From assembly GCF_050269735.1 (NCBI RefSeq), contig NZ_JBNNIX010000003.1:204954-268953 (forward strand): a stretch of DNA of 64,000 bases, read 5' to 3'. Source of the stretch: Paenisporosarcina sp050269735. GTDB taxonomy: Bacteria > Bacillota > Bacilli > Bacillales_A > Planococcaceae. Each line of letters begins with the position of its first letter. The stretch's first letter is position 1. The notes beneath the pieces were generated by a model, which was given only the letters and a program-made list of their open reading frames with translations, made no database searches and was not told the DNA's origin. Made by a program: the position numbers and the translations under genes. This document shows, piece by piece, positions 17,143-25,418 of the stretch.

Positions 17143-18411
17143 TTATTTTCTCCCTAAATCCATTGCCTTCTTAATATCTTTCAATGATTGTGAGGCGCCG
17201 TACATCAATACGCCCCCGCGATAAACACGAGATCCGAACCAGCCCATAATGAAAATGGTGACTAGTAATATCCCTATTCCTAATAATGGTTCCCAAATTG
17301 GCAAATCAAGCATCCCGACACGCAGGAACATGACTAGCGGTGTAAAGAATGGGAAGTACGAAGCGATTTGAACGTACGATGCTTCCGGATTCCCAAGTCC
17401 TGAAAAGGCGATGAATGAAGCGATTATAATTAAGAAAGTCATAGGTAACAATAGCTGTTGGACATCTTCAGTACGACTAACAAGTGAGCCGAGAAGAGCT
17501 GCAAGCGTTGCGTACAAAAAATAACCAAGCAGGAAGAATAAAACTGCAAAAATCATTGTGCTGATGCTAACATTCGAAAACCCGAAAAATGAGAACACGC
17601 CTGTGGTCAAGTCTGACGAGCTTGTTTTCAATGCAGTAAATCCAACAACCCCGAACAAGGCAATTTGCAACAATCCAAGCGTTCCTACACCAGCAATTTT
17701 TGCAAACATGTGTTTAACAGGTGACACACTCGAAATAATGATTTCCATTACCCTAGAAGATTTCTCTGTAGCGACTTCCGTTGCAATCATATTTGAATAA
17801 TAGAATACGGCAAAATAAATAACAAAAATCAAAACATACACGAGACCACGTGCCTGACTCAATTCTTCTTCTGATTTAGAAGAGGCACTGACAGCATCCT
17901 GTTCGAACTGAATCGGTGAAAATAATTGACCGACTTCTTCTGCTGAAAGTTCCAAGGAATTTGCTTTAATATTCGTTTGAACACTTTGAAGTGCTTCACG
18001 AACTTTCATTGGTTGTTCAAAAGCATTGGCATTTTCGGATGTATAAGTTGCTTGTATAGTTTCTGTTTCATCTAACTCTAAAACTAAGAAACTGGCAATT
18101 TTTTCATCTGTAATCTGCTGTTCTAGTTCATCCACTGTTTTGCTAGTAGCTTTTAAAGTGATACCAGTTTCAGACGCATTTAATTGCTGCTGAAGTTGAT
18201 CGAGTAGTTGAACATTTTCTTCAACTACATAAATTGTATCTTTCTCCGGTCCGAAGCCAAACACACCTGCGTCCTGAATTTTAGTTATTATCGTGGCAAT
18301 ATTAGCCATTAGGAAGATTCCAGCCACCACAATGAGTGTCGTGATGACAAAAGATTTCGTTTTAGCTTTTGTCCAGAATGATTGTTTAAAAATAGTCCAG
18401 AAATCACGCAT
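17143..18411 (-). CDS. yhaP: ABC exporter permease YhaP (NatB-like)
   Basis: The 422-residue permease has one N-terminal helix, a large extracytoplasmic loop of about 170 residues, then five to six helices. This is the ABC-2 layout of NatB. The ATG at 18411 overlaps the yhaQ stop by 8 bp and has AAAGGTGGG upstream, so the longer frame starting at 18483, inside yhaQ, is rejected. It partners YhaQ; the substrate is unknown. Synteny favours the name yhaP over natB. Confidence 0.88.
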   Translation of the reverse strand: MRDFWTIFKQSFWTKAKTKSFVITTLIVVAGIFLMANIATIITKIQDAGVFGFGPEKDTIYVVEENVQLLDQLQQQLNASETGITLKATSKTVDELEQQITDEKIASFLVLELDETETIQATYTSENANAFEQPMKVREALQSVQTNIKANSLELSAEEVGQLFSPIQFEQDAVSASSKSEEELSQARGLVYVLIFVIYFAVFYYSNMIATEVATEKSSRVMEIIISSVSPVKHMFAKIAGVGTLGLLQIALFGVVGFTALKTSSSDLTTGVFSFFGFSNVSISTMIFAVLFFLLGYFLYATLAALLGSLVSRTEDVQQLLLPMTFLIIIASFIAFSGLGNPEASYVQIASYFPFFTPLVMFLRVGMLDLPIWEPLLGIGILLVTIFIMGWFGSRVYRGGVLMYGASQSLKDIKKAMDLGRK

Positions 18412-19303
18412 GTTCTTTGCCCACCTTTTCAATGAAGATGTCCTGAAGGGATGGTTCTTCAATAGCAAAATAACGAATTTCACCTTTCGTCAATGCTGCA
18501 CGCAATAGTTCATGAGCAGTACTTTCTTCCGAAATTTGAAATAGTCCTCCTTCAATTGAAGGCTTGAATGAATCGACACCTTCAATTCGACTTAGAAATG
18601 ACAGATCGAAATCCGCTTTCAATCGTACATTTTGACGCCCAAACCCTCTCTTTACGTCACGTAAAGATCCTCGTACAATTGCTTCCCCATGATGCATGAT
18701 GCACAGCTGTTCACACAATTCTTCCACATGATCCATACGGTGACTGGAAAAGACGATAGTAGCTCCTTCTTTTTGAATATCCATAATGGCTTTTTTCAAC
18801 ATTTCAACATTAACCGGATCGAGTCCGCTGAACGGTTCGTCTAAAATAATTAATGATGGTTTATGTATCACAGAAGCAATCACTTGTATTTTTTGTTGAT
18901 TTCCTTTAGAAAGTTCTTCCACTTTTTTATTTGCATAATGAGGCACTTCAAAACGCTCAAGCCATTTATGGGCTGATATTTTTGCATCATTCTTTTTCAA
19001 GCCGCGTAGCTGACCCAAATAGACCAGTTGATCTTCTACTTTCATCTTCGGATACAACCCACGTTCTTCAGGTAAATATCCGATATGTGTACTATTTGCA
19101 TAGCTGATTGGTTGGCCATTCCAAGTTATTGTCCCTTCCGTTGGATCCAGTAATCCAAGAATCATACGGAAAGTAGTCGTTTTGCCAGCTCCATTAGCAC
19201 CTAAAAACCCATACATGCTACCCTCTTTTACAGTCATGGACAAATCTTTTACTGCTGAGAAATCACCAAACTTCTTTGTCACGTGCTCTATTTGTAAAGT
19301 CAT
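18404..19303 (-). CDS. yhaQ: ABC exporter ATP-binding protein YhaQ (NatA-like)
   Basis: The 299 residues show Walker A GANGAGKTTT, signature LSKGNQQKIQ, Walker B LIILDEPFSGLDP and the H-loop FSSHRMDHVEE, followed by a C-terminal regulatory extension. It energises YhaP. The ATG at 19303 has AAGGAG 7 nt upstream; the GTG at 19309 would overlap it. The two genes form an operon, and the order yhaR-yhzD-yhaQ-yhaP matches B. subtilis. Confidence 0.92.
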   Translation of the reverse strand: MTLQIEHVTKKFGDFSAVKDLSMTVKEGSMYGFLGANGAGKTTTFRMILGLLDPTEGTITWNGQPISYANSTHIGYLPEERGLYPKMKVEDQLVYLGQLRGLKKNDAKISAHKWLERFEVPHYANKKVEELSKGNQQKIQVIASVIHKPSLIILDEPFSGLDPVNVEMLKKAIMDIQKEGATIVFSSHRMDHVEELCEQLCIMHHGEAIVRGSLRDVKRGFGRQNVRLKADFDLSFLSRIEGVDSFKPSIEGGLFQISEESTAHELLRAALTKGEIRYFAIEEPSLQDIFIEKVGKEHA

Positions 19304-19527
19304 ATTCACACTCCTTGCTATTTTTGTTCACACCTATTCTACTCATACCGAGGACCATAAAATGAACAATTTACACAAAAAATTCGGATAATAAGAAATA
19401 TCGTATTGATTATTCGCTAATAAAAATACTAAAATCACCAGATTCTTGCCAAGTTCAATTAAACTATTTTTTTGTTTTGAAAACTTGTATAATGAACCTA
19501 CATTCATTTCAGAAAGGTTGGGTAATT

Positions 19528-19713
19528 ATGAAACCTTACAAATTCACTGCGTTTGAAAAAACCGGAAAATTAATTATCGAAGAAACTTGGGAGTTCGCTT
19601 CTGATGAGGAAGCAAAAGCAAAAGGACAAGATTTAATCGATGAAAAAGACTTTACAGAAAAGACACATCGATTGGTTAACAATGCAGGAAAACTTATATT
19701 ATTTCACGTCTGA
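19528..19713 (+). CDS. yhzD: YhzD-like small protein
   Basis: This 61-residue soluble protein starts MKPYKFTAFEKTGKLIIEE. It has an alternating beta-strand pattern and a central Glu/Lys-rich helix (SDEEAKAKGQDLIDEKDF). Size and position between yhaQ and yhaR match B. subtilis YhzD, whose function is unknown. The ATG at 19528 follows AAAGGTTGGG; the upstream ATG at 19477 has no ribosome binding site. Confidence 0.7.
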   Translation: MKPYKFTAFEKTGKLIIEETWEFASDEEAKAKGQDLIDEKDFTEKTHRLVNNAGKLILFHV

Positions 19714-19755
19714 AAAAGTCTGCTTGAAGCGAATCTCGCTCCAGGCAGACTTTTC
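19713..19755. terminator. bidirectional terminator between yhzD and yhaR
   Basis: AAAAGTCTGC pairs with GCAGACTTTT, with an inner stem closed by G-U pairs. Confidence 0.85.
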
Positions 19756-19757
19756 TT

Positions 19758-20549
19758 TTATACACCTTTAAAGCTTGGTTTGCGTTTTTCAACAAATGCT
19801 TGAATCCCTTCCAAGTGATCTTTCGTACGGCGCATAGCTGATTGAGATGAACTTTCAAGTGCCAGCACTCGTTCCAATTCATGAACATGTTGGGTATGTA
19901 AAATTTGTTTGGATGCAATCATTGCTTTCAAAGGAGCAGACAAGAATTTTGCGGCTGAAATTTCCGCTTGTTCATATGCTCTGCCTTCAGCAGTTACTTC
20001 ATCAATTAATCCCAGAGACAAAGCTTCGTGACCATTTAACACTTTTCCTGACCAAATCAGTTGCTTCGCTTTAGGAATACCGACTCTTTCTTTCAAGAAG
20101 AAATGTCCCGCCCCATCAGGAATTAAGCCTATTCCAATGAAGTTCATCGCAAGTTTACTGTTTTCTTCTGCAATGACAACGTCACACCCAAGAACTAAAC
20201 TAAGCCCTAGCCCTGCAGCCGCTCCATGAACAGAAGCAATCGTTACCATTGGAAGCGTATAAAGCGCCTTCGCCAGACGAGAAACATCGCCCATTACTGA
20301 ATCAATATCCATCGGACTATTTGGATCTAGCATGGCTTTAATATCACCACCTGCTGAAAAAGCCCTTCCTTCTCCTTTAATTAATAATACCTGCACCTCT
20401 TTCTCTTCGTGTAACCACTCTAGCGCCTCAGCAATTTCTCTCATCATTAAAGCATTCATAGCATTCATGCTTTGAGGACGATTTAACGTTAAAGTCGCCA
20501 AGCGCCCATTTTTTTCTACACTTACTGTTTCATATGTCAAAGTAGACAC
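19758..20549 (-). CDS. yhaR: enoyl-CoA hydratase/isomerase family protein YhaR
   Basis: The 263 residues have the crotonase fold: GRAFSAGGDIKAM and VHGAAAGLGLSLVLGCDVVIA supply the two oxyanion-hole segments, followed by GIGLIPDGAGHFFL and the C-terminal helices. It likely hydrates or isomerises acyl-CoA in fatty-acid or branched-acid breakdown. The start is GTG at 20549, or TTG at 20540 with better spacing from GAGAGG. A FadR-like operator lies just upstream, which supports a beta-oxidation link. Confidence 0.88.
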   Translation of the reverse strand: MSTLTYETVSVEKNGRLATLTLNRPQSMNAMNALMMREIAEALEWLHEEKEVQVLLIKGEGRAFSAGGDIKAMLDPNSPMDIDSVMGDVSRLAKALYTLPMVTIASVHGAAAGLGLSLVLGCDVVIAEENSKLAMNFIGIGLIPDGAGHFFLKERVGIPKAKQLIWSGKVLNGHEALSLGLIDEVTAEGRAYEQAEISAAKFLSAPLKAMIASKQILHTQHVHELERVLALESSSQSAMRRTKDHLEGIQAFVEKRKPSFKGV

Positions 20550-20556
20550 CTCTCTC

Positions 20557-20574
20557 CGAGTGAATAGTCATTCA
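20557..20574 (-). promoter_or_regulatory. FadR (YsiA-type) operator candidate upstream of yhaR
   Basis: CGAGTGAATAGTCATTCA agrees at 16 of 18 positions with the Bacillus FadR consensus TGAATGAMTANTCATTCA. It ends 8 nt before the yhaR start region, a position suited to repression relieved by long-chain acyl-CoA. Confidence 0.7.
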
Positions 20575-20788
20575 TATAAATACTAATTCGAGAAACAAAG
20601 TGAAAATCCTTTAATTGATCATTAAAATCTTCAGAAGTCAGATAGGTATTCATTAGTAACATCTATAACCTGTCTCATAGTGAGGATTCCAGTTAATTCT
20701 ATATTTGCTGAGTAGACGAATATTCCAACGGTTTAATTTCAATACTAAAGAAGAGAGGATTTAGTCAGTCCATCATTCAGGAGGCAAA

Positions 20789-21451
20789 ATGAAAAATGTA
20801 ATATACTTATTCGGTCCTACAATAATGATATTCCTTGGAATCAATACTTTTGAGTCAATACCCATCACTTTTGTTTTATTTTATAGCTGGCTTTTTTTAA
20901 TCCCACTGATTTCTTATTATAGAAATCCAGCACTCAAATCTTCATTTTATGAATCCATCAAAAAAGAAAGAACATTAACTTCTATTATGACTGGCCTGAT
21001 TAGCGGATTATTGTGTGCCATAATCATCTTCAGCTCAATGTCATTGGCTATCGGAAACTTATTTGAAATTGAAGAAGTATCTAAAATTCTTGTAGCGTGG
21101 AGATTTAGTGGTTCGGTTGTGTGGGTTTACATATTTATATTAATTTTCATCAATCCATTTTTGGAAGAATGGTACTGGAGAGAATTTATGTACACGAGAT
21201 ATCTTGTTAAATTAGGAACGATAGGAAGTATCATCGTCACTTCATTTTTTTATACGCTCTATCATTTGTTGGTTCTGATTCCTCTCGTTGACATGCCTTT
21301 AAGTTTGATTGCAACGATTCCTGTCCTGGTTGCAGGTTTACTTTGGGGCAGCTTCAGAATGGTTTTTGCATCTATTTCCGCTTCGACAATTAGCCACATG
21401 CTCGCAGATATAGGTATCATTCTTTTTTATATTATGTATTTAATGAAATAA
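20789..21451 (+). CDS. CPBP family intramembrane metalloprotease
   Basis: This 220-residue protein has about six to seven membrane helices. The CPBP/Abi active-site motifs are intact: EEWYWREFMYTR (EExxxR), FFYTLYHLL (FxxxH) and SHMLAD (HxxxD-like). In other bacteria such proteases act in prenyl-protein-like processing or bacteriocin self-immunity. The ATG has CAGGAGGCAAA upstream. The gene stands alone, so its substrate cannot be inferred. Confidence 0.82.
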   Translation: MKNVIYLFGPTIMIFLGINTFESIPITFVLFYSWLFLIPLISYYRNPALKSSFYESIKKERTLTSIMTGLISGLLCAIIIFSSMSLAIGNLFEIEEVSKILVAWRFSGSVVWVYIFILIFINPFLEEWYWREFMYTRYLVKLGTIGSIIVTSFFYTLYHLLVLIPLVDMPLSLIATIPVLVAGLLWGSFRMVFASISASTISHMLADIGIILFYIMYLMK

Positions 21452-21710
21452 AAAATCCCAGCTCCCTATAAAGGGGAACTGGGCTATATTAGTAAGTTGA
21501 AAGCCGCCTTTGCCGTAAATAAAATAAGAAAGTTTTAGACCACCACTCCTCAAAGTGGGTGTTCGCGGAAACTATCCTGCCTGTCCTCATTGACCGAAGT
21601 GAATGTGGCATGTCATTCCAGTTTCTATAAAAACTCCCTACAACAGCTTAAAGGTTAAAACTTAATATTGTTACGAACAATGCAGCTTGTATTGGTATCT
21701 TAACACGAAC
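21452..21710 (-). ncRNA. candidate structured small RNA with its own promoter and terminator
   Basis: On the minus strand a hairpin (CCCAGTTCCCC against GGGAGCTGGG) is followed by T6, a good intrinsic terminator, with no coding frame ahead of it. A possible promoter TTGAAA-N18-TAAGAT lies upstream near 21700-21730. Between them the RNA can fold: ATTGTT/AACAAT near the 5' end, ATATTA...TAATAT as an outer stem, GAAACT/AGTTTC and CCAC/GTGG inside. The class is not recognised, and the opposite strand folds similarly, so the strand rests on the terminator. Confidence 0.42.
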
Positions 21711-21774
21711 AACTTTGAACTTTCAATGGGAATTTTGTCCTTACGAACCAACACTGTTTTAAATTAAATTATAG

Positions 21775-21957
21775 TTAATTCTTATTCCACATTGATTCAA
21801 ATTTATCGCTCGCTTTGAAGATAATAACCCCAATGATATCAGCCGTCTCTTGTATCTTTTCAAGTATTTCATGCATCGACTTGTAAGCCTTTGCTCTTCG
21901 TCTTATGTTTCTTATGTCAAAGAGGTCGTCCAAACAATTTACATTGTTGACTGACAT
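21775..21957 (-). CDS. possible small hypothetical protein
   Basis: A 60-codon frame starts ATG with only a weak GGATG upstream. The peptide is helical and basic in its first half (LFDIRNIRRRAKAYKSMHEI) and looks more protein-like than random. There is no family match I can name. It could be a remnant of a lost gene in the 1-kb gap 21452-22468; apart from the candidate RNA and the csp promoter, I see nothing else there. Confidence 0.25.
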   Translation of the reverse strand: MSVNNVNCLDDLFDIRNIRRRAKAYKSMHEILEKIQETADIIGVIIFKASDKFESMWNKN

Positions 21958-22317
21958 TCATCCATAATCAGTGTTTTCATTGCATGTGTGAGAAAACATT
22001 CATTTTAAATTGTATTTTTTATAAATCCTTTCTTTATAGAAGGAACATCAAACTGGATAGATAAATTAGATTTTTGAAAACACACGTTGGCGACGTATTC
22101 AGTGCATTGGTTTTTTGTATAATGCATTCATTTTTTCGGGCTAATTCATTTCATCTGTACAGAAATTTTTTAGGGTGGTTAAAAAAAGAAAATTGATGTC
22201 TTAAATAAAAGTATTTTATTAACCATTGAGACTGCACTGTACCAGGATTGTTAAGTGAATGATTATGGAAAAGCCTAATCATTTAGACTATGTTTTTTCT
22301 AGAGTAAATCAAATCAG

Positions 22318-22346
22318 TTGCTAATCCAAAAGAATGGTGCTATGAT
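22318..22346 (+). promoter_or_regulatory. SigA promoter of the cold-shock gene
   Basis: TTGCTA, a 17-nt spacer and TATGAT. It leaves a leader of about 115 nt before the csp ATG, as is usual for thermosensing csp mRNAs. Confidence 0.72.
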
Positions 22347-22468
22347 AAAGAAGAATTATTTTTGTCGGTGTAAAAGATTAGTATACGTTTCAAACTTATC
22401 GTCTTAATGATCACTTTGGGCAGGGATAGTATTACATTGTGTGAATTTCACACTAGGAGGCAACAAAA

Positions 22469-22669
22469 ATGGAACAAGGTACAGTAAAATGGTTTAATGC
22501 AGAAAAAGGTTTTGGTTTTATCGAGCGTGAAAATGGGGACGATGTATTCGTACATTTCTCAGCTATCCAAAGTGAAGGCTTCAAATCTTTAGACGAAGGT
22601 CAAAAAGTTACTTTCGACGTTGAGCAAGGCGCTCGTGGAGCTCAAGCTTCAAACGTTCAAAAAGCATAA
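22469..22669 (+). CDS. cold-shock protein (CspA/CspB family)
   Basis: The 66-residue single cold-shock domain has RNP1 (KGFGFIE, residues 13-19) and RNP2 (VFVHFS, 27-32). These proteins bind single-stranded RNA and DNA and melt mRNA structure in the cold or in fast growth. CTAGGAGGCAACAAAA gives a very strong ribosome binding site, and the long leader suggests post-transcriptional cold control. Which of the several Bacillales paralogues it is cannot be told from this sequence. Confidence 0.96.
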   Translation: MEQGTVKWFNAEKGFGFIERENGDDVFVHFSAIQSEGFKSLDEGQKVTFDVEQGARGAQASNVQKA

Positions 22670-22682
22670 TTTAACCTTTCAA

Positions 22683-22713
22683 CAGACTCTACTTTTGTAG
22701 AGTCTGTTTTTTG
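22683..22713 (+). terminator. terminator after the cold-shock gene
   Basis: CAGACTCTAC, TTTT loop, GTAGAGTCTG and six T. Confidence 0.93.
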
Positions 22714-22739
22714 TTTGTCCAAAATGAATCAGTCAGAGC

Positions 22740-22777
22740 AAAAAACCTCTGCTCACAATGTGGGCAGAGGTCGTTTT
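22740..22777 (-). terminator. terminator of the ZIP-like membrane gene
   Basis: ACCTCTGC and GCAGAGGT flank an 11-nt loop; the minus strand then runs into T6. Confidence 0.82.
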
Positions 22778-22853
22778 TCAAGTATAGTAACACAATTTCA
22801 AGGATTCTTAGATTATAGCATAACCTCTTTTGGATGCAATGCGTTTTTTTATA

Positions 22854-23585
22854 CTATAAAAATAAGATTAATGCCGTATAACTGATAACTCCAAAAAGAA
22901 AAGCTGGTAAATTACTCTTTCGATTTTCAGGGAGTTCCTCTTTCATAACATTTAAAATAATTCCTCCTGCGATAAACGCCGCTAATATGGAAACGACTAC
23001 TTCTCGAATATTCAAAAATGCACCAACGGCCCAACCAATTAGCACTGCAAATGAAAGAAGCCATCTACCATACCGGTCGTATACATCTTTATGGGAGGCT
23101 CTTAAACTCCAATCAATTGTGATCAAATGGACACCCATCACGATGAAGTAAATAATATGACCTATAATACCTTCATACTCTCCTCTAATCATCAAGTAGC
23201 CAATAATTGCATTGTAAATAAAAAACGAACCGATATGTATCTTAAAAATGGTCATCGAAGCTTCCGCATCTTCTGAACAATTATCGACGTTTTTAATTTT
23301 TCTTACTAGTATTTCCAATCCATAAAACACAATTAGACCTAGCATGGCCACCATATAAATATGATCTTCAAGTAAAATCAAAATTTTGTTATCTAAACTA
23401 CTTTCCAACTTTTTTTGGTATTTGTTTAACTCTGGCAATAAAAAGACAAAAACATAAGAAACTGCGATACCGGATGATAGCGAAAGAAATCGGTGACGGT
23501 GAACCTCACTCAAAAAATAAAGTCTTTTCGAAAAAATATGGACGAATATTAAGCCTATTGTCAGTAAAAAAGTCATTAAAATCAA
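22854..23585 (-). CDS. ZIP-like polytopic membrane protein
   Basis: This 243-residue protein has seven or eight membrane helices. The last part, AAFIAGGIILNVMKEELPENRKSNLPAF, resembles the final helices of ZIP metal transporters (FxAGG then a late acidic residue before the last helix). The canonical histidine-rich HNxxDG motif of helix 4 is not evident; instead there is VMGVHLITID. It may be a divergent ZIP protein or an unrelated membrane protein. The start is TTG at 23585 with GAAGGGAAAG upstream. Confidence 0.55.
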   Translation of the reverse strand: MILMTFLLTIGLIFVHIFSKRLYFLSEVHRHRFLSLSSGIAVSYVFVFLLPELNKYQKKLESSLDNKILILLEDHIYMVAMLGLIVFYGLEILVRKIKNVDNCSEDAEASMTIFKIHIGSFFIYNAIIGYLMIRGEYEGIIGHIIYFIVMGVHLITIDWSLRASHKDVYDRYGRWLLSFAVLIGWAVGAFLNIREVVVSILAAFIAGGIILNVMKEELPENRKSNLPAFLFGVISYTALILFL

Positions 23586-23659
23586 CTTTATCTTTCCCTT
23601 CTATCTTCTATCTCTTTCATTTATACCCTCTTTCAAGAGAATTATTTTCGGAGACAAGA

Positions 23660-23736
23660 TTTTTCCTACGTCACCACGATTTTTTCCTACGTCACCTCAC
23701 TTTTTTCTTACGTCATCTCCTTTTTTTCCTACGTCA
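23660..23736. repeat. phased short-repeat array 2, four copies, 21-bp period
   Basis: TTTTTCCTACGTCA-type cores (third copy TCTTACGTCA) have their TC(C/T)TACGTCA starting at 23664, 23685, 23706 and 23727, exactly 21 bp apart. The array lies between the yheA terminator and the ZIP-like gene. A decayed unit may precede it near 23643. Confidence 0.9.
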
Positions 23737-23748
23737 ACCCTTACAATC

Positions 23749-23781
23749 AAAAAAACACCTGGAACATTATGTCCCAGGTAT
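23749..23781 (-). terminator. terminator after yheA
   Basis: On the minus strand ACCTGG...CCAGGT encloses about 12 nt and is followed by GTTTTTTT. Confidence 0.82.
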
Positions 23782-23830
23782 CCATTCAAATTCATTTACT
23801 CTCCAATAAATAAAACTGCCAAAAGCCGGT

Positions 23831-24178
23831 TTAAATGCCTTCATATAATGACTGAACAGGCTTCATTAGCACACGGTTAACTTCTTCAATCAACCCACTG
23901 AGTGCCATCTCTGCTTGAAGCATCTGTTCAATTTTAGGGTTTGACTGTGCAAGTTGTGCCGTTTTTTGAGCATATTCAAGCTCTTCACCTGAGATTTCTT
24001 CACCTTGCATTTGCTTTTGTTGCAACGTCATTTGCAAATCACGGAAGCTTTTAAACAGCGCTAATGCTTGTGCATCCGCTTTTACCTCTCCTACCGCTTT
24101 TTCTACTGCAGCATATTCTGTCGTTTTTCTGAATGTGTTTTCTAATCGATTGATATCATCATAAATGTTGACTGTCAT
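23831..24178 (-). CDS. yheA: YlbF/YmcA family protein YheA
   Basis: The 115 residues are all helical with the YlbF/YmcA pattern: VEKAVGEVKADAQALALFKSFRDLQ, then a Gln/Glu-rich helix, and a final amphipathic helix. Relatives YlbF and YmcA act with YaaT to modulate RNase Y and phosphorelay activity; YheA is less studied. It follows yheB after 10 nt, with TAGGAGTG upstream of the ATG, and the pair is conserved in B. subtilis. Confidence 0.88.
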   Translation of the reverse strand: MTVNIYDDINRLENTFRKTTEYAAVEKAVGEVKADAQALALFKSFRDLQMTLQQKQMQGEEISGEELEYAQKTAQLAQSNPKIEQMLQAEMALSGLIEEVNRVLMKPVQSLYEGI

Positions 24179-24188
24179 GTGATCACTC

Positions 24189-25337
24189 CTACATATTATT
24201 GATTACGAACATAATACCGCCTTGGATCAAACCAATAAGTCCACCAAGTAATGCACCAAGCACTGTAATCATTTTAAATTCTTTTCTGGAGATACCTAAA
24301 ACTAAATCTTCAAGACGTTCCACAGGGAAAGAATCAACTTGCTCTTCTACCATCTCTTCTAATTTCAAACGTTGAATCGTTTCTTCAAGCTTAATTTCAC
24401 CTTGAGCAAATATAAAATCAGTCATTTTGGGTGTCAGGTTATGGGCTGTCCAGTCAGCACCTTCCGGCCAGTACGATTGTAACGTAGCATCCAGACGTTT
24501 TTCAAGTGCCAACTCTTGTTTTACATACGATTTCACGACCGCTATGACAGGCTGTAAATCAAATCCACCAATCAATTCATTTAATGGACGATCTTTTAAT
24601 TTCTCCCATTCACCTCGTATTACATTGGCAAGAAGTTCAAATGTGCCAGGTGCGTGAAGGAATTTTTGTATTTCTGGTTGAACCCGATCTACGATAGTAG
24701 AAGACTCTCCCATAAACATTTGAATCATATTACCGAATGTACCTTTCGAAGAAAGAAAATCGTCAATTAATCTTTTAACCGTTTTACGTCCTTCTTCTGA
24801 AGCAAAGTAGGCTTCCCCTTTTGCAATCATATACGATACAATTTCGGGAATGCGTTCGTCAGCTTGTTGTTGCCATTGTTTTGGCGCAATTTCCTTCACT
24901 GTTTTTAATGCAAATCGAGATTCAAGAGATTCGATTTGTTCGTCAATCACGGAATCGATCTTATCTTCGACAAGTGATGGAATGTTTTCAATCCCTGCTT
25001 TAGTTAGCCACTGCTGTAGAGTCAGGTTTGATTCAAACAAATGTTTCGTCAGTTGACCTTGAATCCACAATTCTGCTTTTCTTCTCATCTCATCTGAGAA
25101 GAATCGTCTTTTAAAGGTTTCTGGCGTCAATAAATGTTCTACGACTGTCCGGCCTAGTTGTTTGGCTAGTTCATCCCGGCGCTTTGGAATAAGCCCAGGC
25201 GTAAATGGCACGCGCCATTTGCCGATATATTTCGCTTCATGAGGGCGAAAAAGCATTTTAATTGCAAGATGATTCGTATATCCTCCGATTAATGCGCCAA
25301 TAAATGCCATGAAAAGTAATGTCCATATAAAGTTCAA
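24189..25337 (-). CDS. yheB: DUF445 membrane-anchored protein YheB
   Basis: This 382-residue DUF445 protein has an N-terminal membrane helix followed by GALIGGYTNHLAIKMLFRPHEAKYIG. Next comes a long helical body with repeated LEDLV-type segments, and last a C-terminal membrane helix (VLGALLGGLIGLIQGGIMFVI). Both ends should sit in the membrane. The TTG at 25337 lies 6 nt after AAGGTG; a GTG at 25346 would overlap that site but remains possible. It forms an operon with yheA. The function is unknown. Confidence 0.85.
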   Translation of the reverse strand: MNFIWTLLFMAFIGALIGGYTNHLAIKMLFRPHEAKYIGKWRVPFTPGLIPKRRDELAKQLGRTVVEHLLTPETFKRRFFSDEMRRKAELWIQGQLTKHLFESNLTLQQWLTKAGIENIPSLVEDKIDSVIDEQIESLESRFALKTVKEIAPKQWQQQADERIPEIVSYMIAKGEAYFASEEGRKTVKRLIDDFLSSKGTFGNMIQMFMGESSTIVDRVQPEIQKFLHAPGTFELLANVIRGEWEKLKDRPLNELIGGFDLQPVIAVVKSYVKQELALEKRLDATLQSYWPEGADWTAHNLTPKMTDFIFAQGEIKLEETIQRLKLEEMVEEQVDSFPVERLEDLVLGISRKEFKMITVLGALLGGLIGLIQGGIMFVINNM

Positions 25338-25355
25338 GTTGTTCACCTTTTTCTG

Positions 25356-25394
25356 TCAATCTGCCTTTTATTATAACAGACAAAGGCAGATTGA
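25356..25394 (-). promoter_or_regulatory. yheBA promoter inside a 13-bp perfect inverted repeat
   Basis: TCAATCTGCCTTT (25356-25368) and AAAGGCAGATTGA (25382-25394) are exact inverted copies. The 13-bp gap contains the minus-strand extended -10 TGTTATAAT. No T run follows, so it looks more like an operator than a terminator. Confidence 0.6.
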
Positions 25395-25418
25395 TAAAAA
25401 TGTGAACCACTCACTCAT

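Noticed and set aside
17143..19303. natAB sodium exporter naming of the ABC pair
   Set aside because: Domain layout is NatAB-like, but the neighbours yhaR, yhzD and yhaO make yhaQ-yhaP the better orthologue assignment.
21452..21710. 6S RNA annotation for the structured region
   Set aside because: The long bulged rod shape is suggestive, but I could not match the conserved central bubble and have no covariance search, so it is left as an unnamed candidate.
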